Of a DNA stretch of 51,698 bases, positions 27,828 to 35,985 are shown one piece after another; position 1 is the stretch's first letter, and each line of letters begins with the position of its first letter. A model generated the notes under the pieces. The model was given only the letters and a program-made list of their open reading frames with translations, had not been told where the DNA came from and made no database searches. Both the position numbers and the translations under genes were made by a program. The stretch is taken from positions 1 through 51,698 of the forward strand of contig CALDOK010000024.1 of the NCBI GenBank assembly GCA_937912125.1. Reading direction: 5' to 3'. The stretch is from an uncultured Pseudomonadota bacterium (GTDB lineage: Bacteria; Myxococcota_A; UBA796; JAFGLY01).

Positions 27828-29248
27828 GCTCGCTCCTGTGTGCGGAGCAGGATCTCGAAGCGCGCGCCGCCCTCGGGCGAGGGCGTGTAGCGCAGCGTGC
27901 CACCCATGGCGGCCACCAGCTCCTGGCTGACGGACAGGCCCAGGCCGGTTCCTCGACCGGGATCCTTTGTGGTGAAGAAAGGATCGAAGAGCCGAGGGAC
28001 GATCTCGGTGGGCACCCCGGGGCCGCTGTCGGCCACGGCCACCAGCACGCCCTCGCGGCCGGAGGCGTCCCTGTGGTGGGTCGCGGAGAGGTCGATGCTG
28101 CCCTGCCCGTCCAGGGAGTCCAGGGCGTTGACCAGCAGGTTGACCAGCACCTGCTGGGCGGCGCTGGCGTCCATGAGCGCCAGGGGCAGATCGGCCTCGA
28201 TGAGGGTCTCGATGCGCACGTCGCGGATGCGGTGGTCGTAGCGCATGAAGTCCAGGGTCTGCTGGATCACCGCCTCGGCCGAGCAGGGCTCGAGCTCGAG
28301 CTTCCGCTCGGCGGAGTAGCTGAGCAGCTGCCCGATGACCTTGTCGATGCGCTCCATGGCCTGGTCCAGCAACCCCACGTAGCGCTCGGCCTGCTCGGGG
28401 TTCTCCTTCAGGCCTTCGAGGAACTGACGCCCGGCATGGAGTGGGTTGCCGATCTCGTGGGCGACGCCGGCGGCCAGCTGTCCCACCACGGCCATGCGCT
28501 CGGCCTGGACGACCATGCGGTTGGCGGTGTCGACCTGGGCTTGCTTCTGCTCTAGCCGCCGCACCATGTCCTCGAAGGCCTGGGCCAGCTGCCCGATCTC
28601 GTCGCCGCGGTGTACCTCGGGGATCACCACGGGCTGGTCGGTGCCCACCGCTCGCGTGCTGGAGGCCAGGGCCCGCAGGGGCTTGGTGACCAGGTGGGCG
28701 GTCAGCATGGCCATCACCGCCGCGATGATGGCGCCGCCGGTGGTGTGCGCCAGGACCAGGTGGCTCTGGCGAGCGGCCTGGCTGCGGATTCGGGCCATGC
28801 TCAGACCCAGGTGTACGGTGCCCAGCCGGCCTTCGATGAGCTGGCCCACATGATCCTGGATCGTTCCTTGCTCCGATCGGAAGGTGACGGGCTGGGTGGG
28901 AGACTGGCGCGGAGCCTCGAACAGGCTCACTAGATCGGCGGGCAGGCTGGCGGGGAAGCTGGAGGCCAGCACCTGGCCCGAGGACCCGATGATGACCACA
29001 TAGGCTACATCTCGGCGCTCCGAGAAATCCTGCACCACGAGCTCGAGGGCGGCCACGTCGTCGCGTACGGCCTCGGGGGTGCTGCGCTGCACCAGCTCCG
29101 AGATCATGGCCCGCGAGCGCTCACGCAGCTCTTCCTCCAGGCTGATTCGCACGGTGCCGTGGACGAACCCCGCCAGGGAGGCGCCGATGGCCAGCACGGC
29201 CAGGGCCACGGGCACCGCGAACTGGGCGCGGATGCTCGGCCGGCGCAT
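27824..29248 (-). CDS. Membrane sensor histidine kinase, partner of the NtrC-type regulator
   Basis: 474 residues. Two membrane helices (about 10-30 and 168-188) enclose a periplasmic sensor region of about 135 residues, followed by HAMP (RALASSTRAVGTDQ to IGQLAQAFEDM), a short coiled coil, the H-box GVAHEIGNPLHAG with His264, N-box LVNLLVNALDSLDG, G1 VADSGPGVP, and G2 GRGTGLGLSVS. The H-box is of the NtrB/ZraS type that commonly partners sigma-54 activators. Its ATG overlaps the stop of the PhnD-like gene by one base, and its stop overlaps the regulator start by four. The periplasmic domain most likely contacts the PhnD-like lipoprotein. Confidence 0.95.
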
Positions 29249-30156
29249 CAGGGCTCCACCACGTCGTCGAGTACGGCCAAGAAGGTGCGGGCGTCGTCGT
29301 ACAAGCCGGCCGGAGGGGTGATGAAGCGATCGATGTGCAAGCCCGCGACCAGAGCCTTGCCCTCTGGGTCCTCGTCCAGGCTCGTGAGCGCCTTCAGGAG
29401 CGTCGAGCGCAGCTGCGGGTCCAGCTTCTCGGAGACCACCACCGGGGGGGAGCCGAAGGGGGAGGAGCGCTCGAAGACCGCCAGGGTGGACATCAGCTCG
29501 GGCTCGTCGGCCGCGAAGTGATCAAAGACTACGCTGTTGACACAGCCGCCGTCGACCTCGCCTGTGGCCAGCAGGTGGATGAGCACGTCGTGGCCCTCGA
29601 CCTGGACCGTGCGCTCGAAGAAGGCCTCGGGGGTGGTGCCCAGCTGGGCCAGGCGGGCGCGGGTGTAGGTCCGGCCCGTGAAGCTGAGGGTGTCGGTGAA
29701 GCCGAAGGTGGCGCCGCGCAGATCTTCGAAGCCGGAGGCGCCGCGGTGGGCCTGGGTGAGGCACACGGCCTTGTAGGTGGGGGCGCCATGGATCACGGGC
29801 ACGGCCAGCAGCTCGAGGCCCTCGCCGTTGAGGAGCCAGGCGCCGGAGCAGATGAAGGCCAGGTCCACCGCGCCGCGACGGGTGAGCTCGTTGATCTCGT
29901 GGTAGGTTCCGCGCTGCACGTAGGCGGTGGGCCGCCCGATCTCGGTGGCGAGCCACTCCACCAGAGGGTTGTACTGCTCGAACGAAGGGATGGCGGACAG
30001 GACCGGCGCGATGCCCACCCTCAGCCGATCGGTGGGAGCGCTGTCTGGGGTGGCCACGTCGAGGGGGGGCTCGAGGCTGACGAAGGGCAGGCCGGCGTCC
30101 CCGGTACACGCGGACAGGATGCCGAGCGAGACGCCAGCCAGCGCGGCGAGCCTCAT
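29248..30156 (-). CDS. PhnD-like periplasmic binding lipoprotein, probable sensor component
   Basis: 302 residues with lipobox ILSAC. The mature part is a PhnD/SsuA-type type-II periplasmic binding fold: LRVGIAPVLSAIPSFEQYNP, LVEWLATEIGRPTAYV, GTYHEINELTRRGAVDLAFI, LRGATFGFTDTLSFTGRTYT, VDGGCVNSVVFDHFA and PPVVVSEKLDPQLRSTLLKA. PhnD family proteins bind phosphonates, phosphite and other small oxyanions. No ABC permease or ATPase gene is present; the neighbours are instead a histidine kinase and response regulator. It is therefore read as a ligand-binding sensor partner, as with TorT-TorS. Its ligand is unknown. It overlaps the preceding cytochrome gene by four bases. Confidence 0.92.
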   Translation of the reverse strand: MRLAALAGVSLGILSACTGDAGLPFVSLEPPLDVATPDSAPTDRLRVGIAPVLSAIPSFEQYNPLVEWLATEIGRPTAYVQRGTYHEINELTRRGAVDLAFICSGAWLLNGEGLELLAVPVIHGAPTYKAVCLTQAHRGASGFEDLRGATFGFTDTLSFTGRTYTRARLAQLGTTPEAFFERTVQVEGHDVLIHLLATGEVDGGCVNSVVFDHFAADEPELMSTLAVFERSSPFGSPPVVVSEKLDPQLRSTLLKALTSLDEDPEGKALVAGLHIDRFITPPAGLYDDARTFLAVLDDVVEP

Positions 30157-31010
30157 TGCGCGGCCCCGTGGCAGCTCTCGGTGCAGCCGAAGCTGGCGGC
30201 GAAGCCGGTGTTCGAGGCGTGGCAGCCCAGGCAGCTGGCCTCGCCCAGGCTGTGTACCAGCTCGCGGTGCTCGACGCGGATCTCGTCGCCGTGGGGGTAG
30301 GCTGCGTGGCAGTCGCGGCAGCTGACCTCGGAGAGGCCGCCCGCGAAGTCCTCGCCGTGGCAGGCGCCGCCACAGGCATCGTCGCCCTCGGCCCGCGCGG
30401 CCTGGCCGTGGGCCCGTGGGAAGGCCCAGGAGTCCAAGATCAAGCCCGAGTCGTCTTCGAGCCGTCCGCCCCGGTGGGGGTAGAGGTCGTGGCAGTCGAA
30501 GCAGGCGTCGGCGAAGGTGCTGCCCTGCCAGTCGGCGCCGTGGCAGCGGGCGCAGCCCTGGAGATCATCTATGGCTTCGGGGCCGTGGATGCCGGGCTCG
30601 CGGAAGGTGATGCGGTGGGGGTAGTCCTGGTGGCAGTCGCGGCAGGCGGCTTCGTCCTGCTCGGCGGGGCGGGCCTCGCCGGTGCCGTGGCACTCGGCGC
30701 AGCGGAAGCCGCCGTTGCTGCCGTCGCCGCCGTGGGCGCCGGGCTCGCCGTAGCCTTCGGGGTGGGGGTAGGGTGGGTGGCAGCCGCGGCAGCTCTGCAC
30801 CAGGCGTACCCGTTGGTCCGAGCGGTGGCACTGGGTGCAACCCTCGGGGCTCTGGATCCAGGGCTGGCCGTGCAGCGCCCCCGTCTCGAAGCCCTCGGGG
30901 TGGGGGAAGCTGTAGGCCAGGCCCTCGGGGTTGGGCTCGGGTTCAGCGGTCCCGCAGCCCAGTAGCAGGGCGAGGGCCGAGGCCAGCAGGGTTCGCAGGG
31001 CGTGGGTCAT
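30153..31010 (-). CDS. Decahaem lipoprotein cytochrome built of five di-haem repeats
   Basis: 285 residues with lipobox LLLGC. Eight CxxCH motifs (CTQCH, CRGCH, CAECH, CRDCH, CARCH, CFDCH, CRDCH, CLGCH) and two CX3CH motifs (CGGACH, CTESCH) fall into five pairs. In four pairs the second motif is followed by two residues and YPH (for example CRDCHQDYPHR, CFDCHDLYPHR), where the His may serve as a distal haem ligand. This regular array suggests a straight haem wire. The start at 31010 overlaps the NapC-like stop by four bases. Lipid anchoring suggests the outer membrane, either face. Confidence 0.94.
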   Translation of the reverse strand: MTHALRTLLASALALLLGCGTAEPEPNPEGLAYSFPHPEGFETGALHGQPWIQSPEGCTQCHRSDQRVRLVQSCRGCHPPYPHPEGYGEPGAHGGDGSNGGFRCAECHGTGEARPAEQDEAACRDCHQDYPHRITFREPGIHGPEAIDDLQGCARCHGADWQGSTFADACFDCHDLYPHRGGRLEDDSGLILDSWAFPRAHGQAARAEGDDACGGACHGEDFAGGLSEVSCRDCHAAYPHGDEIRVEHRELVHSLGEASCLGCHASNTGFAASFGCTESCHGAAQ

Positions 31011-31846
31011 CGCAGCAGCGGGTCCTTGATGAGCACGGGCTCTTCGCGCCTCTCGGTGCGGATCACCCCGTAGGGGGGCAGGAAGTCCTGGAAGTGGCAG
31101 TGTCGACAGTCGAAGTCGCCCAGGTGCTCGCCCCGGATGGTGAGATCCTCGTGGCACTGTACGCAGTTCTCGTCGCGGGCGAAGAAGTTGTGGAAGCGGT
31201 TGGCCTCGGAGCCGTGGCAGTCGATGCACTCGATCACGTCGGACCCGATCCCGAGCTCGCCGGCGGTGGGGCCGTGCTGGGAGAGGCGGTGCTCCCGGTG
31301 CGGTGCGCCGCCCTCGCCGCCGCGCTCCGCGCCAGGATCGCGGCTCGAGGCCTTCATGTGCAGCATGTGCGCGGGCGACTCGTCCACGCGCACGATGAGG
31401 TCGAAGACCTCCTCGGGCATGGGAGAGCTGAGGTCCTCGAACTCGGCCGACACCTGGAGGTGGCAGCTCTCGCAGCTGCGGCTGGGGATGCGGGGCAGCT
31501 CGTGCAGATCCTCGGGGAAGCTGGGCCGCTTGTAGAAGGTGTGCAGCAGGGTCTTGGTGTAGTGGAACAGGGGCACCTTGTGGCAGTCGTGGCAGGTGAC
31601 CACGTCCCCATGGATGCTGTGGCGCCAGTCCTCGAGCGCGTAGTCGTGGATGTGGCAGGTGTTGCAGAAGTTCGGTGCGATCCAGGCGTAGCGATAGCCC
31701 TCGTAGCCGACCTTGCTGCCCACGGCGGCGGAGGCCAGCAGGACCGGGATGGTGAGCAGCCACGCGCTGCGGTTCAGCCCGAACCAGGAGTTGGTCCAGC
31801 CGAGTGCGCGCTTGGGGAAGCCCAGGATCCGGCGGATGAGGCCCAT
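31007..31846 (-). CDS. NapC/NirT-like hexahaem inner-membrane quinol oxidoreductase
   Basis: 279 residues. One N-terminal membrane helix (SAWLLTIPVLLASAAVGSKV, about 27-47) anchors a periplasmic domain with six CxxCH motifs: CNTCH, CHDCH, CESCH, CIDCH, CVQCH, CRHCH. The first, in APNFCNTCHIHDYALEDW, has the setting of the quinol-site haem of NapC/NirT/CymA proteins, which pass electrons from quinol to periplasmic partners. The usual family has four or five haems, so this is an extended form. The ATG at 31846 overlaps the stop of the 39-residue peptide gene by one base; a TTG one codon earlier is possible. It provides the operon with its own quinol entry point. Confidence 0.92.
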   Translation of the reverse strand: MGLIRRILGFPKRALGWTNSWFGLNRSAWLLTIPVLLASAAVGSKVGYEGYRYAWIAPNFCNTCHIHDYALEDWRHSIHGDVVTCHDCHKVPLFHYTKTLLHTFYKRPSFPEDLHELPRIPSRSCESCHLQVSAEFEDLSSPMPEEVFDLIVRVDESPAHMLHMKASSRDPGAERGGEGGAPHREHRLSQHGPTAGELGIGSDVIECIDCHGSEANRFHNFFARDENCVQCHEDLTIRGEHLGDFDCRHCHFQDFLPPYGVIRTERREEPVLIKDPLLR

Positions 31847-31965
31847 CAAAAGATGCCCCCGTGGGGGATGACCGAGGCCAGGAAGGCCACCTGGAACACC
31901 AGCACGCCGGTGACCCCGAAGCCCAGGGCGGCCACCAGCGCGTAGAACAGCAGCTTGCGCTTCAC
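31846..31965 (-). CDS. 39-residue single-helix membrane peptide in the cytochrome operon
   Basis: From a GTG at 31965 with AGGAGG seven bases upstream, one of the best ribosome sites in the operon. The product has two basic residues after the start, then one membrane helix (LLFYALVAALGFGVTGVLVF), and a short tail ending VIPHGGIF. Its start overlaps the stop of the 15-haem gene and its stop overlaps the start of the NapC-like gene. This tight coupling and strong ribosome site argue for real translation. A small subunit or stabiliser of the NapC-like inner-membrane protein is the likeliest role. Too short for a homology call. Confidence 0.75.
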   Translation of the reverse strand: MKRKLLFYALVAALGFGVTGVLVFQVAFLASVIPHGGIF

Positions 31966-34670
31966 TGGGAGTCCTCCTGGTACAGGTTCCACTCCCGGCG
32001 CTCGTGCTTGGCGCGGATTTCCTCGCGTTGCTCGGGATCGTGGAAGTAACGGTAGACCTGCAGGGCCTCCTCGCCGTGGCAGCCCGAGCAGAAACCCTCC
32101 CAGCCGTCCCGCAGGAAGCTGTTCTGGGTGTCGCCCTCGCCCTGGCCGCTCTGGCCGCCCTTCTTGGGGCTCCAGATGTGGGGATTGTGGCAGGTCAGGC
32201 AGGTGATGTCGCCGATCTGGTTGTCGTCGGTGGGGTTGCCCTGGCGGTCGTACAGGGGCAGCTCGCCGCTGTTGTCCCAGGGCAGCTTGGCGGTGGTGAG
32301 CAGCAGCTCGTCGGGATGCTCCCAGACCGCCACCACGGTGCCGCCGGCGCTGTTGCCCTTCTGGTGGCAGCCCAGGCAGCCGCTGTAGGCTGGGCTCAAG
32401 CCCGGGCGGCCGCCCGCGGGGCTGACCATGCCGCGCCAGCCGTCGCCGTCGTGCATGCCGTGGCAGGCCAGGCAGAAGCCGCCCTGGCTCATGGAGGAAG
32501 AGCGCTCCTGGGCCCAGCTGCTGTCGCTGCCGCTCATGTCGTGGTCGGATCCCTGGGCCGGGGCCAGCTCCTCGTGGCAGGCCAGGCAGGCAGTGGAGGC
32601 CTTGCCGTCCAGGCGCAGCATCGCCCGGTTCTTGCCACCCCGGGTGTCGGCGTGGGGGTCGTGGCAGGTCAGGCAGCCCATGGAACCCTTGCCGCCCAGC
32701 TCCATGGAGCCTCGCTTCGACACACTGGGGAGCTCGTTGGGGGCGGGGTTGTCCTCGAACAGGGGGTGGCCGCGCCGGATGTCGATGGCCACGTCGGCCT
32801 CGCCGCCGCGTCGATGACAGGCCAGGCAGCCGGTAGGGTCGTCCCCGGTGCCGCTCTGGCGCTGCAGGGCGGGGCCGAGGGCCTCGTGCAGGTTGTGGCA
32901 GCCCAGACAGGCGGTGGCCACGTGGCCCTGGGGGCCGTCCCGCAGATCGTGACCGCCCCTGGCCAGCTGGGCCTGGGATTCGTGGCAGAGCACGCAGCGC
33001 TCGTGGCTCTCGAGCTTCAGCGTGAGCCAGGACTGCTCGCTGCTGCTGTGGATGTCGTGGCAGGTCAGGCAGGTGACCTGGTCGTCCCGTCCCAGGAACA
33101 CGCCGCGGCTGCGCAGCGCTGCGGCGGCCGAGGCGTCCTCGAGGGGCTCGCCGACCGGATGCGTGTGGCCCAGGTGCTCCGGGCCGACACCCTCGTGGCA
33201 GCGCTGGCAGCCGCTCATGGCGGCCTCGTCGCTGGCCAGGAGCATGTCGCCTACGGCGCCGTGGGGGCTGTGGCAGTCCAGGCACTCCACCCGCTCGATG
33301 TCGGCCGCGATGGCGCCGGCTCCGCTGCGGGGGGTGTCGGTGTCCAGGTCGCCCAGCAGGTGGCCCAGCGGGGTCTCGGCGGTGTCGGCGGGGAGGTGGC
33401 GGACCTCCGCCACCACGTTGGGGTGGCAGGCGGTGCACAGCTCGGAGCGGGCCCGCGGCTCGCGCAGGAAGACCTCGAGGTCATCGCCGCTGTCGTCGGC
33501 GTGTTCGCCCATGCGGTGGGGGATGTGGCAGGTGCCGCAGTACAGCTCGCCTTCCTCGTCGAGGATGAATGGCTCGGGGATGGTCTTCTCGGGGGCCACG
33601 TTGACGGGGTGCTGGCGCATGGCCAGGTTCCAGACGTCGGTGGCGGGCCGGATGGAGCCATCGTGGCAGGAGCGGCAGGCTTCCTCGACCCGAGCCAGGG
33701 AGGTGGTGCGCCCCTCGAGCAGCGAGATGCGCGGCACCTTGCGCTCGTACATGGTCCAGCCGGAGATGGGGCGGGTGCGATCGTCGAGCTCGACTGACAG
33801 CACCTGACCCGTGCCGGCGTCAACTACCCACAGGCGGTCGCCCTGGACCGCCAGGCCCATGGGGTGCTCGAGGCGCCAGAGCTCGGTGTCGCGTCCCAGG
33901 GAGCCCAGGTAGCGGCCCTGGTTGTCCATGACCTGCACCACCCCCAGCAGGCCGTCGGCCATGAAGATGCGGCCGCGGCTGTCGGTGGCCACGCCGGTCG
34001 GGTGGACGAAGCAGCCTTCCCAGACACCCCACTTGCCCAGCTCCTGGTAGTCGGGGGTCGTGGGATCGAACAGCAGCGCGCGATCCTCGGCGACGTCGCC
34101 CACGACGACTGAGCCGTTCGAGGTGACGGCGCCCAGGAAGGGGGCGGTGAGGGGCACCTGATATTGCAGGGGGGCCCAGATCTCGGTGGTGGGGTCGAGC
34201 CACCAGGGGCCACCATAGGTGGACAGCACCAGCACGCCCAGCTCGGTCACCAGCGCATCGGTGAGGCGGACCTCGCTGGGGGCGCTGGGCATCTCGGGCA
34301 GGGGGAAGAGCTGACGGCGCTCGGTGACGGGGTCGAGCACCTCGAGCACAGGCTCGGTGCTGTGGGGCAGCCACAAGCCCTCCAAGCCCCAGGCCACGCC
34401 CACCGGCTCGCCCTGGACCGGGATGGAGTGGCGCGGTCCGTCGTCGGTGGGGACCACCCAGACCAGGCCTTCGCGGCTGTCGAGGATGTAGAGGGTGCCC
34501 TGGGGGTCCACGGCCAGATCGGTCGGGCCTCGCAGGCCCTCGAACACCACCTCGACGCCGCTGACTTCGAGGATGTCGAGCTCGGTGGCGGGGGTGTCTG
34601 GGCCCATGGCGAGCCAGTCGCCGCAGCCGACGAGGCCCATGAGGGCGATGGTGGCGGTGAGTGCGCGCAT
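31962..34670 (-). CDS. NHL-propeller/15-haem lipoprotein cytochrome (fusion protein)
   Basis: 902 residues with lipobox LVGC. Residues 30-370 are a six-bladed NHL-type propeller (GPTDLAVDPQGTLYILDSRE, HPTGVATDSRGRIFMADGLL, HPMGLAVQGDRLWVVDAGTG). Fifteen CxxCH motifs follow from about residue 385: CRSCH, CGTCH, CTACH, then CLDCH, CQRCH, CLTCH, CVLCH, CLGCH, CLACH, CLTCH, CLACH, CLACH, CLGCH, CLTCH, CSGCH. The propeller plus haems 1-3 corresponds to the protein at 17866-19293 and haems 4-15 to the protein at 22581-24068. Its ATG overlaps the upstream stop by one base. It is the largest haem carrier of the operon and the best candidate for the cell-surface terminal or a long periplasmic bridge. 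Confidence 0.95.
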   Translation of the reverse strand: MRALTATIALMGLVGCGDWLAMGPDTPATELDILEVSGVEVVFEGLRGPTDLAVDPQGTLYILDSREGLVWVVPTDDGPRHSIPVQGEPVGVAWGLEGLWLPHSTEPVLEVLDPVTERRQLFPLPEMPSAPSEVRLTDALVTELGVLVLSTYGGPWWLDPTTEIWAPLQYQVPLTAPFLGAVTSNGSVVVGDVAEDRALLFDPTTPDYQELGKWGVWEGCFVHPTGVATDSRGRIFMADGLLGVVQVMDNQGRYLGSLGRDTELWRLEHPMGLAVQGDRLWVVDAGTGQVLSVELDDRTRPISGWTMYERKVPRISLLEGRTTSLARVEEACRSCHDGSIRPATDVWNLAMRQHPVNVAPEKTIPEPFILDEEGELYCGTCHIPHRMGEHADDSGDDLEVFLREPRARSELCTACHPNVVAEVRHLPADTAETPLGHLLGDLDTDTPRSGAGAIAADIERVECLDCHSPHGAVGDMLLASDEAAMSGCQRCHEGVGPEHLGHTHPVGEPLEDASAAAALRSRGVFLGRDDQVTCLTCHDIHSSSEQSWLTLKLESHERCVLCHESQAQLARGGHDLRDGPQGHVATACLGCHNLHEALGPALQRQSGTGDDPTGCLACHRRGGEADVAIDIRRGHPLFEDNPAPNELPSVSKRGSMELGGKGSMGCLTCHDPHADTRGGKNRAMLRLDGKASTACLACHEELAPAQGSDHDMSGSDSSWAQERSSSMSQGGFCLACHGMHDGDGWRGMVSPAGGRPGLSPAYSGCLGCHQKGNSAGGTVVAVWEHPDELLLTTAKLPWDNSGELPLYDRQGNPTDDNQIGDITCLTCHNPHIWSPKKGGQSGQGEGDTQNSFLRDGWEGFCSGCHGEEALQVYRYFHDPEQREEIRAKHERREWNLYQEDSQ

Positions 34671-35695
34671 CAGCGGCCTTCGGCTTCGAGGTCGTGGCAG
34701 ACCATGCACAGGGAGCCGTCGTCGGCGGGGACGCGCAGCAAGCCCTGCTTCTCGGCGGGACCATCCATCAGGGTGAGGGTGGTGCCGTCGGCGTCGGTGA
34801 TGGTGCCCAGCTCGGCGCGCAGGCGAGGCAGGGTGTACTCGTCGCGGAAGGAGCGGTTGCTCTTGCGCAGCTTTTCGAGCTTGGCCATGGGGGTGTCGAC
34901 CGGGACCGCCTCGAGGCCGGGGTGGGGATCGTGGCAGCTGGTGCAGAACACCTCGCCCCTGGGGCCGAAGGGGATGGGCTGATCGGTGCTGGCGTTGTAG
35001 CGGTCGACCGCCGGGCGCATGGCCTCGGGTAGCAGCTTGAGGTGGCTGGGGATGCCCACGTGGATCTGGTGGGCGTGGCAGCCCTTGCACAGCTCGACGG
35101 GGTCCACCCGCAGGGTGTTGACCTCTTCGTCTTGCTCGTCCTCGGGTACGCCCTGGTGGCAGAAGATGCAGACCGCGTCGTTGCGCTCGCCATCCTTGGT
35201 GCGCAGGTCACGGTGGGGGTCGGTGCGCTGGTAGTCCTCGCGATCATGGCAGCGGAAGCAGAGATCCAGGGGCTTGCGGTAGGGGCCGTCGCGGAAGTGG
35301 TCGGTCTCCCGGGCGTCCTTGGGCAGTCCGTCGCAGGCGGGCTCGTCGTGGCAGGTGACGCAGGCCAGCACGCCGTCCTGCAGGAGCAGCTCGGGTGGGC
35401 ACTCCACCTCTTCGGGCTCGACATCCACCAGGTGGAAGTTGGTGTCCGGGTGGCAGCGCTCGCAGGCGGCCATGGTGGGCCAGGCCGGGTCCAGATCGCC
35501 GCTGGGGAGGGAGCCGTGGCACTCGGTGCAGAGGTCTGGCGAGCCGTGGGGGTCGGGCACGTCGGGCTTGGTGATGACCTTGCGCTTCTCCGTGTCCAGG
35601 GGCGAGGTGCCCCGCAGGTGCTGCTCGCTCTGCTGGGCGGTGGCGAGCCCCGCGACCAGGAGCGAGGCGACGAGGATGATCATCGAGCGGGTCAT
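34670..35695 (-). CDS. Octahaem periplasmic c-type cytochrome
   Basis: 341 residues with a cleavable signal peptide (IILVASLLVAGLATAQ) and no lipobox. Eight CxxCH motifs: CTECH, CERCH, CVTCH, CFRCH, CIFCH, CKGCH, CTSCH, CMVCH. Motifs three to eight sit in repeats with a following Asp/Gly-rich loop (CHDEPACDG, CHDREDYQRTDPHRD, CHDPHPGLEA). The C-terminal 90 residues are beta/loop-rich and end with a lone haem. No enzymatic motif is recognised. Because it follows the barrel, 7-haem and 2-haem genes with base overlaps, it is a candidate periplasmic or in-barrel component of an outer-membrane conduit. Confidence 0.94.
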   Translation of the reverse strand: MTRSMIILVASLLVAGLATAQQSEQHLRGTSPLDTEKRKVITKPDVPDPHGSPDLCTECHGSLPSGDLDPAWPTMAACERCHPDTNFHLVDVEPEEVECPPELLLQDGVLACVTCHDEPACDGLPKDARETDHFRDGPYRKPLDLCFRCHDREDYQRTDPHRDLRTKDGERNDAVCIFCHQGVPEDEQDEEVNTLRVDPVELCKGCHAHQIHVGIPSHLKLLPEAMRPAVDRYNASTDQPIPFGPRGEVFCTSCHDPHPGLEAVPVDTPMAKLEKLRKSNRSFRDEYTLPRLRAELGTITDADGTTLTLMDGPAEKQGLLRVPADDGSLCMVCHDLEAEGR

Positions 35696-35985
35696 GGCTG
35701 CACCCCGTTGTCGCCGTGGCAGGTGGCGCAGGCCTCTTCGCCCTGTTCGTCCACCAGCGCGCGGATGGCCGCCACGTCCACCTCGGGGATGCCGGTGCAG
35801 TTGCGGAGGTGCATTCGCTCGATGCTGTGGCAGGACATGCAGCGATCCTGGCCCCAGCCGGGGTGGTCGTCGGCGGGTACGATCTCGAGGCCGGCCGGGC
35901 CGTGGATCACGTCTGCCAGGCCGTCACAGGGGGCGGGCTCGGGGTCGCAGGCGGCCAGCAGCAGGCAGAGGGGGAGCAGGCGCAT
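35692..35985 (-). CDS. Small di-haem lipoprotein cytochrome
   Basis: 97 residues with lipobox LAAC near residue 13. Two haem motifs, CMSCH and CATCH, separated by about 40 residues. Two extra Cys (PCDG and RNCTG) could form a disulfide. The ATG at 35985 overlaps the stop of the 7-haem gene by one base; a GTG one codon earlier is an alternative. Its small size suits an electron shuttle or a cap on a larger haem protein. It overlaps the octahaem start by four bases. Confidence 0.88.
   Translation of the reverse strand: MRLLPLCLLLAACDPEPAPCDGLADVIHGPAGLEIVPADDHPGWGQDRCMSCHSIERMHLRNCTGIPEVDVAAIRALVDEQGEEACATCHGDNGVQP

Noticed and set aside
29248..30156. PhnD-like protein as part of a phosphonate ABC importer
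   Set aside because: No permease, ATPase or phosphonate-degradation genes are nearby; the gene is coupled to a two-component system instead.
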